Position numbers and translations under genes: made by a program. 41,489 nucleotides of DNA from Chlorobiaceae bacterium (lineage in GTDB: Bacteria > Bacteroidota > Chlorobiia > Chlorobiales > Chlorobiaceae), in NCBI GenBank assembly GCA_013334525.1, contig JAAXXK010000012.1:14800-56288 (forward strand), given 5' to 3'. Each line of letters begins with the position of its first letter. The first letter of the stretch is position 1. Below the pieces are notes generated by a model. The model made no database searches and was not told the origin of the DNA. It worked only from the letters and a program-made list of their open reading frames with translations. This document shows positions 17,360 through 26,100 of this stretch, one piece after another.

Positions 17360-18040
17360 ATGAGTGACCATCACGAGCCTGACAAGAGCGCACATGCAAC
17401 GAAGCGAGTTACGTTGTCCCTGACTGATGACGCAGGTGAACTGTTGGAATCGGTCTCGGCGACCTTTACGGCTGATGATATAAGTTTGCTGCAGAAATAT
17501 GTATGCCGGGTAGGACGAGTGCGCTTATGCAGGGTGCTTAAACGCGGAATGCCGACCATTTCAAGCCTTGCCACGATCATGGGCTTCAACCTTGATCCAT
17601 ACACCAAGGCTGAGCTTCACGATTTGCTGCACCAGCTTACCCCGTTGATTCTCCAGGATGAGGCAGCATCTTTCCATAACATATCCGGTTTACTGAGTCA
17701 AAAAATCCAGGGCAGTAACTTCGCTGATAACCTGACCGTGGTGCGCCAGATTTTCGAGCACGGCGAGGATAGCCTTTACAAGCAGATTGGACAGACAGGG
17801 CAACAACTATTCCATTCCTCGTTAAGCAATACGGAGGTAATCGAAACTGATCGTGGCACTGATATCAGGACGGTGGAACGCGGAGCGAAACCTGACAGGA
17901 AACCCTTCCCGAAAAAAGAGCAATCTGTCGGCGTAAAACAGCTTCAGGGTAAGGTTAAGGCCCTGTTGATGCTGGAGTATATCGTCAATTTGGTCCTTGA
18001 GAACGGTAGTCAGGCTGAAATGATCAGTAAAGGGGCATGA
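17360..18040 (+). CDS. hypothetical protein, 226 residues
   Basis: The family is not recognised. From MSDHHEPDKS the protein is soluble, with no signal or membrane helix. The middle (about residues 40-130) is predicted helical. It includes a segment with the spacing of a small helix-turn-helix (LKRGMPTISSLATIMGFNLDPYTKAELHDLLHQL, broken here by PTIS), which suggests but does not show DNA binding. The C-terminus has a basic stretch (RGAKPDRKPFPKKEQ) and a final amphipathic helix. The longer in-frame start at 17288 adds a Cys/Ser-rich stretch of doubtful value, so the ATG at 17360 is preferred. It stands alone, followed by two hairpins. Confidence 0.6.
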   Translation: MSDHHEPDKSAHATKRVTLSLTDDAGELLESVSATFTADDISLLQKYVCRVGRVRLCRVLKRGMPTISSLATIMGFNLDPYTKAELHDLLHQLTPLILQDEAASFHNISGLLSQKIQGSNFADNLTVVRQIFEHGEDSLYKQIGQTGQQLFHSSLSNTEVIETDRGTDIRTVERGAKPDRKPFPKKEQSVGVKQLQGKVKALLMLEYIVNLVLENGSQAEMISKGA

Positions 18041-18493
18041 ATACGCAATGAATCTATATATCGATGCTTGTCGATAGACAGTTGGATTCATTACCAACTG
18101 AATACCCGGTTTTTGCCGGGTTATTTATTTACCGGAATCCCGTCCCATTTTTGTTGATGGTGAAAGAGGCAGGCGAATTGGAGTATCGGGGAGGTTATGA
18201 ACACCAATTCGATAACGGAGCAACGGCACCAGCGTTTTCCAGTCCGTATATTTATTTGAGTATCGGTATCTTTGACGTATTGGCAGCAGAGTCACTCCCC
18301 CTTGGCTGAACCGGTATTTCCCGGCCATTTCGATGCTCTCGAATGCATCCGCTGATATTGCCGGTGTTAACCACGATCACAAATGTTCATCACTATCAAT
18401 GACGATGATGATAAACAGACAGGAGGGCGTGAAACAGGCATAGCCAACATACAACCGAAGCTGAAAGTCACAATAAATAATGAAAGGACCATT
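18041..18493. other. spacer without a recognisable gene
   Basis: Apart from the two hairpins near its left end, this 453-nt stretch shows no convincing gene. A reading frame of 81 codons crosses the terminator (18064-18309) but has no plausible ribosome-binding site or protein-like features. The right end carries the ribosome-binding site AAAGGA of the next gene. Confidence 0.4.
18079..18130 (+). terminator. tandem hairpins ending in terminator after the 226-residue gene
   Basis: A CAGTTGG/CCAACTG hairpin (18079-18100) is followed closely by ACCCGG-TTTTTG-CCGGGT (18104-18121) and TATTTATTT. The second has the form of an intrinsic terminator. Confidence 0.65.
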
Positions 18494-19219
18494 ATGAGTG
18501 AAGCAACACAACGCATAACACAAACCGATGCCCCGGTCCGCGTCGAATTTATGGGTCATGCACTTGGGCTGTTCGGGCGAATTTTGTTGGCCGGATTACT
18601 CTCTTTTCTGGTTATCCCGGCCCCCTGGCTGGCCGTTTGGTTAAATCGCTGGATAGTCGGCAATTTTCGAGTTTCAGATGGTACGAAGGTAGCTTTTACA
18701 GGGCAGGCCGGGGATATCTGGTTTCCGATCATGGCAGTGCAGGTGCTTTCCCTTGTTGGCCAATCCACGGGCAGGACGCATGGAGGTGCTGACGGGCATG
18801 TTTCCTTTATTCCATTTTTGCTGATACCGGTGAGTTGCTTTTTTTCGCTTCTCATTGTCCGGTGGTTCTGGAAAAACATTCAAACAGATAACGGTACGAA
18901 GATGTCGTTTGAGGGCAAGTATCTGCCATACCTAGGGTGGACTCTGTTTATCAGCGTATCAGTTTTGACCATTATCGGATGGGCCTGGGTTTTGGTTGCC
19001 CAAATGAAATGGTATTGTCGCAATATAAAGGGAGATGGCTTTACTGTTGATTTTCAGGGTGACGGATGGAATGTGTTGTGGCGTACGTTCGTATTTGCCA
19101 TCTCGTGTATCCTGATCATCCCTATTCCCTGGACTTCGTTATGGCTTATGAAGTGGTATCTGGCCAATATCACGGTAAGAAATACAAGGCAAGCTTCAAT
19201 TCCTCAGTTCGGATCATGA
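18494..19219 (+). CDS. DUF898/YjgN-like polytopic membrane protein
   Basis: The 241-residue inner-membrane protein starts MSEATQRITQTDAPVRVEFMG, with AAAGGA about 6 nt upstream. It has about six hydrophobic segments. Three repeats each join a membrane segment to a short strand of the type NRWIVGNFRVSDGTKVAFTG, WFWKNIQTDNGTKMSFEG and KWYCRNIKGDGFTVDFQG. A final KWYLANITVRNT ends the protein. The (W)xxxNxxxxDGxxxxFxG pattern is typical of DUF898 (E. coli YjgN). Function is unknown. The preceding in-frame ATG at 18383 would add a non-hydrophobic, poorly structured 37-residue extension. Confidence 0.65.
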   Translation: MSEATQRITQTDAPVRVEFMGHALGLFGRILLAGLLSFLVIPAPWLAVWLNRWIVGNFRVSDGTKVAFTGQAGDIWFPIMAVQVLSLVGQSTGRTHGGADGHVSFIPFLLIPVSCFFSLLIVRWFWKNIQTDNGTKMSFEGKYLPYLGWTLFISVSVLTIIGWAWVLVAQMKWYCRNIKGDGFTVDFQGDGWNVLWRTFVFAISCILIIPIPWTSLWLMKWYLANITVRNTRQASIPQFGS

Positions 19220-19306
19220 AGTCCCGGATGATTGGCGTAACCTGATTCGCGGACTTAACGGCGTAAGCGACTTAAGGCGCCGGTTCCGGTTTTATTGGAT
19301 GAATAC

Positions 19307-19346
19307 GCGAAAGCCCCGGGTTTAGAGTTCCGGGGCTTTCGCTTTG
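19307..19346. terminator. bidirectional terminator between converging genes
   Basis: GCGAAAGCCCCGG/CCGGGGCTTTCGC (19307-19319 with 19330-19342) forms a 13-bp stem. It stands between the DUF898-like gene (plus) and the epimerase gene (minus). A closely similar stem (AAAGCCCCGGG) is used after dnaK at 21578. Confidence 0.75.
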
Positions 19347-19397
19347 TACATCGGCAATCAGAACTGGCGTGCTGGATGTCATTCGTTATCGTCGATC

Positions 19398-20375
19398 TCA
19401 AAACCCATTGCCGGAAAGGAGCTGTCCGGCGACCCAGTGGTAGGTCTTTTCCAGGCCCTCGCCCAGATTCATTGTGGGTCTCCAGCCCAGCATCTGTTCT
19501 ATCAGGCGGTTGTCTGAATTGCGGCCACGAACCCCCAAAGGCCCTTCGATATGTTTCTTTGTCAATTTTTTACCGGCAATGGCCATAACCATGTCAGCAA
19601 GCTGGTTGATGGTCACCATTTCATCAGAACCGATATTGACAGGACCAGTCCAATCTGACCTGGTCAGCCGAATAGTAGCCTCCAGGCATTCGTCTATGTA
19701 TAAAAACGACCGCGTCTGTTGACCGTCGCCCCAAATTTCAATCTCACCGCCATCGTTCAACATGGCTACTTTTCTGCAGATAGCAGCGGGGGCTTTTTCT
19801 TTTCCGTCATTCCATGAGCCATAGGGCCCAAAAATATTGTGGTACCTGGCTACCCGGACTTCCATTCCCTTGTTTCGATGAAATGCAAAATATAGTCGTT
19901 CGCTGAACAGTTTTTCCCAGCCATATTCACTGTCTGGACTTGCCGGGTAGGCTGAAGCTTCAGAACAATCGGGGTTATGCGCATCCAGTTGATTGTTTTC
20001 TGGGTATATGCAGGCTGATGAAGAATAGAATATCCGTTTGACATTACGTTTATGGCAGGCATCAAGTATGTTGAGGTTTATCTGCGCAGAATTATGCATA
20101 ATGTCAGCATCATGTACACCAGCAAAAACATAACCAGCCCCACCCATATCGGCGGCGAACTGATAAACTTCGTCAAACTTTCGATCTATAATCTGTCTGC
20201 AAAAATAGTTGTCCCGTAAATCACCGACAACAAAATCGTCAGCGGCTGTCTCCCAATATGCAGGAAATTTCATGTCCACACCGCGAACCCAATATCCTTC
20301 TTTTTTGAGCCTGTTGACCATATGTGATCCAATGAATCCGCCAGCGCCACAAACAAGTGCAGTTTTATTTGTCAT
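19398..20375 (-). CDS. GDP-mannose 3,5-epimerase-like extended short-chain dehydrogenase
   Basis: The 325-residue NAD(P)-dependent sugar-nucleotide epimerase has a Rossmann motif GAGGFIG at residues 10-16. It has the plant GME-specific segments FAADMGGAGYV, SSSACIYPE, EKAPAAICRK, GDGQQTRSFLYIDECLE, VNIGSDEMV and GVRGRNSDNRLI. The catalytic residues of Arabidopsis GME (Cys145, Tyr174, Lys178, Lys217) correspond to Cys122, Tyr151, Lys155 and Lys194 here, with one constant offset of 23. GME converts GDP-D-mannose to GDP-L-galactose (and GDP-L-gulose). In bacteria, GME-like enzymes serve surface polysaccharides. It starts 18 nt after the glycosyltransferase stop, so the two are co-transcribed. 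Confidence 0.85.
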   Translation of the reverse strand: MTNKTALVCGAGGFIGSHMVNRLKKEGYWVRGVDMKFPAYWETAADDFVVGDLRDNYFCRQIIDRKFDEVYQFAADMGGAGYVFAGVHDADIMHNSAQINLNILDACHKRNVKRIFYSSSACIYPENNQLDAHNPDCSEASAYPASPDSEYGWEKLFSERLYFAFHRNKGMEVRVARYHNIFGPYGSWNDGKEKAPAAICRKVAMLNDGGEIEIWGDGQQTRSFLYIDECLEATIRLTRSDWTGPVNIGSDEMVTINQLADMVMAIAGKKLTKKHIEGPLGVRGRNSDNRLIEQMLGWRPTMNLGEGLEKTYHWVAGQLLSGNGF

Positions 20376-20393
20376 TAAAGCGTACTGGAATAA

Positions 20394-21215
20394 TTATCGT
20401 TTTTTCAGGCTTTTGTAAAAGCGTATAAATTGCCCGGCTACAGTATTGTAAACTGAATTAAGTTCATGTTTTAACTTGTGTATCTCTTTATCTTTTTCAG
20501 ATAGAGCCTCAATAAAATACGAATAGTAAAGGTCTACAAAATCTTTCGGGAAAAAATTTCGAATCAGCATATCCTTGTCCCTGGCAAAATTCAAATCCAT
20601 ATTTTTGGATGAATATCCCTCGGGATTAAAGATGGCTATTACCTTGTCGATATATTTTATCCTGATGCCGGCCATCCCAAAGAGCTTCATATTTAATACC
20701 CAATCAGCATATACATTGTATTTGATGTCATATTTGCCTGAAACCTTAAACAGGTCCCGTCGAAAAAACATGGCCTGGTGGCATATGTTTTTCTCGATTA
20801 GTTTCAGGAGTGAAAACTCGCTATCGTATAAATAGCCATAATTTCCCCATATGACGTTGCCGTAAATGACATCAGATTCGTTGGCTTCATGGGAGGTAAA
20901 GATCTCCTCAAGCACCTTGTCGTTATATATGAGGTCATCGCATCCCAGAAAATAGAGCCACTCACCCTCGCTCAGGTCAATAGCCTTGTTCATGGCGTCA
21001 TATATGCCGCGATCTTTTTCTGATAACAGGCGGATGTGTGGATACCTGGCTGCATATTCACGAATGATCTCAACGGTCTTGTCATTTGAGACGTTGTCAA
21101 TAAAAAGATGCTCTTTACCCGGATATGTTTGATCAGCTACGCTTTTTATGCACTTCTCAATATCTTTTTCGGAGTTATACGTAGGAGTTATAACGGTAAT
21201 TTTTGGTCTGCTCAT
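20394..21215 (-). CDS. family 2 glycosyltransferase
   Basis: The 273-residue protein has a GT-A fold. KITVITPTYNSEKDIEKCIKSV begins at residue 5, the nucleotide-binding acidic residue lies in IDNVSNDKT, and the region around LYFLGCDD near residue 90 is in the place of the DxD metal site. RGIYDAMNKAI is typical of GT2 enzymes related to WcaA/colanic-acid type transferases. There is no membrane segment; the C-terminus is a basic helical tail (HKLKHELNSVYNTVAGQFIRFYKSLKKR) that could attach to the membrane surface. The gene is clearly more AT-rich than its surroundings. With the epimerase it forms a small polysaccharide cassette, probably acquired. Acceptor and donor are unknown. Confidence 0.85.
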   Translation of the reverse strand: MSRPKITVITPTYNSEKDIEKCIKSVADQTYPGKEHLFIDNVSNDKTVEIIREYAARYPHIRLLSEKDRGIYDAMNKAIDLSEGEWLYFLGCDDLIYNDKVLEEIFTSHEANESDVIYGNVIWGNYGYLYDSEFSLLKLIEKNICHQAMFFRRDLFKVSGKYDIKYNVYADWVLNMKLFGMAGIRIKYIDKVIAIFNPEGYSSKNMDLNFARDKDMLIRNFFPKDFVDLYYSYFIEALSEKDKEIHKLKHELNSVYNTVAGQFIRFYKSLKKR

Positions 21216-21577
21216 AATGGAGTAAAAAAATATTAACTGGCTATACTCCGTATTCTCGCCGGGACTTCTTCTGGTATTGCGGCATATCTTCAGGATTATG
21301 CTGCGTAAGCGTATTTAATCTCAGCCTGCATCATTGGTATTATAATGTAATCTGCACGGAGTGAGGTGCTAATAATGATAAAGTTTTGACGGGTAAGCAG
21401 TTGAGGGGTTTGTCATGGCCTGGAAAAGGTAAGATTCATATCAGGAAAACAACCGTCGGTCAATGGCCTCAAGCCCGAATCCTTAAGTTTTTCGAAATAT
21501 GGTTTCGGGGACTGGAGAGGGTAAATGAGAATGGGTAGCTCCGGTGCTGTTGTTTGATTTATTTTATATGAATAACA
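21216..21577. other. spacer between the sugar cassette and dnaK
   Basis: I see no gene or recognisable repeat in this stretch. It would contain the promoter of the glycosyltransferase-epimerase pair near its left end; no clear -35/-10 pair was found. Confidence 0.3.
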
Positions 21578-21613
21578 AAAGCCCCGGGTTTTGATGCCCG
21601 GGGCTTTCTCTTT
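21570..21613. terminator. dnaK: terminator after dnaK
   Basis: The stem AAAGCCCCGGG/CCCGGGGCTTT (21578-21588 with 21597-21607) forms 11 bp, flanked by T-rich sequence on both strands, about 40 nt beyond the dnaK stop. Confidence 0.75.
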
Positions 21614-21643
21614 TGCGGTTAATAACCGGGCTGTTCGGGCCGG

Positions 21644-23596
<1,953 letters not shown>

Positions 23597-23638
23597 CTAA
23601 ACTTTTTTCAGCCTTGCCTGCTCGCTTGCGCCGGGCGA

Positions 23639-24037
23639 TCAGCTGATTGATATCTCTTTTGTCTTTCTGACCGGCAACGCTTTCGGCAGGGTTACATGCA
23701 GCACGCCGTTGTCGAACGCTGCACCGATATGTTCCTGGTCGATGAGTTCACCGATATTGAAGCTTCTCGAAAATCCCCCGTAGGTTCTCTCGATCCTGTG
23801 ATAGTCTTTCTTTTTCTGTTCATCCACCTGCTCGCGTTCTGCCTTGATGGTAAGCACATCATCCTCAATGTGCAGGGTGATCTTCTCCTTGCTTATGCCG
23901 GGAAGTTCTGCATCGAGATGAAAGGCCTGTTCATCTTCGGAAATGTCGACCTTGAAGGATGGGGCAGCAGCCATCTGCGCTCCGCTCCAGATGTCGTCGA
24001 AAAGTCTCATCGGATCTTTTGCAATTTTCATCAGCAT
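23639..24037 (-). CDS. small heat-shock protein Hsp20
   Basis: The 132-residue protein has an alpha-crystallin domain at about residues 27-120: [42 protein letters not shown], then [34 protein letters not shown]. The A-x-x-x-n-GVL motif is intact. The C-terminal I-x-I-type anchor is seen as ISIS. It is an ATP-independent holdase that keeps unfolding proteins soluble for DnaK, which is encoded next. AAGGAG lies about 7 nt before the start; Met3 is an alternative. It is likely transcribed with dnaK. Confidence 0.93.
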   Translation of the reverse strand: MLMKIAKDPMRLFDDIWSGAQMAAAPSFKVDISEDEQAFHLDAELPGISKEKITLHIEDDVLTIKAEREQVDEQKKKDYHRIERTYGGFSRSFNIGELIDQEHIGAAFDNGVLHVTLPKALPVRKTKEISIS

Positions 24038-24108
24038 GATAATCTCCTTGATTGGCTTTTAATTGATCGTTGTTTCATGTTGACCGGCAGGCATCTGCCC
24101 GCACATGC

Positions 24109-24133
24109 ATTATATGGAACAAATACCGTGCCA
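24109..24133 (-). promoter_or_regulatory. candidate promoter elements upstream of hsp20
   Basis: On the minus strand a TATAAT box (24109-24114) lies directly after TGGCACGGTATTTGTT (24118-24133). The latter fits the sigma-54 consensus TGGCAC-N5-TTGC except for the last base (TTGT). No good -35 hexamer is spaced correctly for the TATAAT, so either the sigma-54 site or an activator-dependent sigma-70 promoter is possible. A GGCAG/CTGCC hairpin (24086-24099) would sit at the very start of the leader from a sigma-70 start. Confidence 0.35.
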
Positions 24134-24195
24134 AACGTGGATAGTGGATAGGAAGATCTTTGTGGTGTGACAATTGTGCGGTGCACGACAAGCTG

Positions 24196-24224
24196 TCTGA
24201 CATTATTGCATTAATATTGTCAGA
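24196..24224. promoter_or_regulatory. 29-bp imperfect palindrome, operator-like
   Basis: TCTGACATTATT-gcatt-AATATTGTCAGA is a 12-bp inverted repeat with one mismatch around a 5-nt centre. It lies about 160 nt upstream of hsp20 and about 230 nt beyond the end of the ArsR-family gene. No U-tract follows on either strand, so a protein-binding site is more likely than a terminator. GAAGATCT occurs close on both sides. Confidence 0.45.
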
Positions 24225-24456
24225 GATGAAGATCTCATGCACGATGGTATATGGTCGGATGCCTCTGGAATGTTATGAAGCATGAATACCGGGGAACAGG
24301 GTAAAGGGATTTTGTCCGACGGCATTACACCCTTTCCAGGGTGTGGGCGATCATGTAACGATGGATAAACGGGGAGTAAGAGGGGTTGTTTCACTGGAAG
24401 GTCGCAGATTCTTTCACCTTGAAGCTGGCAAGGAGCTGCGGACAATCAGGTCGGAA

Positions 24457-24843
24457 TCAGGCCGACATGTTGTTGACTTTCTGGATCCAGCTGAGCCGAT
24501 CCTGCAGGTTTTCGACTACGCTTTTCGAAATGAGGAAGCATGCGTAAACGATGCTTTCGTCGGTAATGCGGTAATAGCATCTGAGCCCTTCCTTTCTGCG
24601 GCTGACAACGCCGTTGTCATGCATGAGCGCGAGATGCTTGGAAATATTCGCCTGGCTGGCGCTGACTTCGTTGACGATCTCCTGGACGGTACGTTCTCCA
24701 TCGCAAAGCGCTCTCAGGATCTTCAGGCGCATGGGTTCTGACAACAGTTTGAATCGGTTCGACACGGCATCAAGCATCTCATCCGGCATATTGAAATGCC
24801 ATTTATTCACATCTTCTTCTGTTATGGAGATTGTTTTGCTCAT
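24457..24843 (-). CDS. ArsR/SmtB-family winged-helix transcription regulator
   Basis: The 128-residue protein has a winged helix-turn-helix at about residues 28-95. [64 protein letters not shown] is the standard ArsR fold with recognition helix [12 protein letters not shown]. The classical metal motif ELCVCDL is replaced by [10 protein letters not shown]. The three Cys present (48, 90, 101; only Cys48 lies close to the DNA-binding helices) do not reproduce a known metal site, so the signal may be redox or another ligand. It probably represses itself through the inverted repeat in its promoter (24893-24918). Its position between a sigma/anti-sigma pair and hsp20-dnaK suggests a stress role. 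Confidence 0.88.
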   Translation of the reverse strand: MSKTISITEEDVNKWHFNMPDEMLDAVSNRFKLLSEPMRLKILRALCDGERTVQEIVNEVSASQANISKHLALMHDNGVVSRRKEGLRCYYRITDESIVYACFLISKSVVENLQDRLSWIQKVNNMSA

Positions 24844-24892
24844 GACGAAGCCTTGTTAATACCTCTTATTGTCGGCCTGCTAACGGAACCTA

Positions 24893-24926
24893 TAAGAATA
24901 TATAGTTATTTATTCATATTAATCAA
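24893..24926 (-). promoter_or_regulatory. promoter and candidate operator of the ArsR-family gene
   Basis: On the minus strand TTGATT (24921-24926), an 18-nt spacer and TATATT (24897-24902) form a sigma-70-like promoter. An inverted repeat TAAGAATA-N10-TATTCATA (24893-24918, 6 of 8 positions symmetric) covers the spacer and the -10. ArsR-family repressors commonly bind AT-rich repeats of this type, so autorepression is likely. Confidence 0.5.
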
Positions 24927-25006
24927 ACCAAAAACTCTCCACTTGCTGATTCTTATACAACGTCAATATCCCAGGGCAGGGCCTGGAATATATGTACGAT
25001 GAATCA

Positions 25007-25231
25007 TCAAGTCATGATGCTCATGTTGATAATCGAGTCCATAAGAGTTTGAGGCGCCTGTACCCGCACTATCCGCTCCCTCAGGATTACCTTCGTGTTC
25101 CTTGCATCCTGATACTCGGCGCGGCATTCTGCGCACTCGTCAAGATGTGTTAAAAGATCTTGCTCCTCTTTCGCGGTTAGCTCGCCATCGATAGCCGCAC
25201 TCATTAGCACCATCGCTTTTGTACAAATCAT
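25007..25231 (-). CDS. zinc-binding anti-sigma factor (ZAS type)
   Basis: The 74-residue soluble protein carries the ZAS signature His29-x3-Cys33-x2-Cys36 in LTHLDECAECRAEY, with another Cys at position 3. Proteins of this kind (RsrA, ChrR N-terminal domain) clasp their ECF sigma factor. In the redox-sensing members, zinc release on oxidation frees the sigma factor. There is no membrane segment, so it senses inside the cytoplasm. It follows the sigma gene by 35 nt on the same strand, the normal order for such pairs. Whether it senses thiol stress, singlet oxygen or something else is open. Confidence 0.85.
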   Translation of the reverse strand: MICTKAMVLMSAAIDGELTAKEEQDLLTHLDECAECRAEYQDARNTKVILRERIVRVQAPQTLMDSIINMSIMT

Positions 25232-25266
25232 AATAATGAACTGATTGGTTGGGTGATTACAGCGGC

Positions 25267-25863
25267 TTACTCACCGGAATCGGTGTCGTAACCATGCTTC
25301 TTTGCATAATCCTCAAGCTTGGCACGCAGGAGCTTCCTGCCTCTGTACAAACGGGATCTTACCGTTCCGATGGGACTTTCCACCATATTGGCAATCTCTT
25401 CGTATGTAAATCCTTCAATATCACACAACTGTATGACCTCCCTGAACTCTTCCGGCAGAGACTGCAGTGCCTGATAAACTTCTTCATGCAACAGTGAATG
25501 GAAAAAATCCGACTCGGCTTCGGTGGTGTCGCTTTGTACGTCCTTGATCGTGTGATAAAAATCCTTGATCAGGTCGTAATCGACTTTACCTGGTTCCCTC
25601 GCGTTTTTTCGAAACTTGTTAATGTAGTTGTTCTTCAGGATTTTGAACAGCCACGCCTTGCAGTTTGTTCCCCGCTCGAAAGAATTGAAAAATTTATAAG
25701 CCTTCAGATAGGTTTCCTGAACCAGATCTTCGGCATCGGAAGGGTTCATCGTCAAATGCAGTGCATAGTTATAGAGCGCATGGATGTGCGTGATGGCTTC
25801 CTGCTGAAACTCTTTCTGTTTGATCTCTTCCTGCGACGAGAGAAGTTGTTTGTTCTCTTTCAT
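25267..25863 (-). CDS. ECF-type RNA polymerase sigma factor
   Basis: The 198-residue protein has sigma region 2 at about residues 24-90 ([32 protein letters not shown], then [20 protein letters not shown]). Region 4 is at about 130-185 ([47 protein letters not shown]). There is no region 3, as usual for ECF factors. It resembles the SigR/RpoE-like groups that pair with soluble ZAS anti-sigmas, and such a gene follows directly. It is transcribed away from crtH, so both share a 237-nt control region. Confidence 0.93.
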   Translation of the reverse strand: MKENKQLLSSQEEIKQKEFQQEAITHIHALYNYALHLTMNPSDAEDLVQETYLKAYKFFNSFERGTNCKAWLFKILKNNYINKFRKNAREPGKVDYDLIKDFYHTIKDVQSDTTEAESDFFHSLLHEEVYQALQSLPEEFREVIQLCDIEGFTYEEIANMVESPIGTVRSRLYRGRKLLRAKLEDYAKKHGYDTDSGE

Positions 25864-26100
25864 ATCCTTGGTTGCTGCCGGATGTGTGTATCATGTTCTG
25901 ACTGAACAAAGCCGGGGAATCAATTACATACCCATGATGCTTCTGTCTACTAAATATAAAAATATATCTTTAGAGAGTTTAGAGTCATTTGGTAATTCAA
26001 TTGTAACCCTGGAATTCCTGGCGACCTTCAAGTCAGGGATGGGAATCGCGGCCTGGTATTCAGTGCCTGGCAGGCTAAAGAAGAAATCAGATCGTTAATC

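Larger units (their letters stand above)
24038..24456. other. spacer between the ArsR-family gene and hsp20
   Basis: This 419-nt stretch contains the hsp20 promoter candidates, the 29-bp palindrome and an exact 7-bp hairpin, ACACCCT-TTCC-AGGGTGT (24327-24344). The hairpin could mark the 3' end of the regulator transcript but lacks a U-tract. No credible protein-coding gene was found. Confidence 0.4.

Noticed and set aside
18064-18309. 81-codon gene
   Set aside because: It crosses a terminator, lacks a ribosome-binding site and has no recognisable features.
24327-24344. Terminator of the ArsR-family gene
   Set aside because: The 7-bp hairpin is exact but no U-tract follows on the minus strand, so it was kept only as a note in the spacer.
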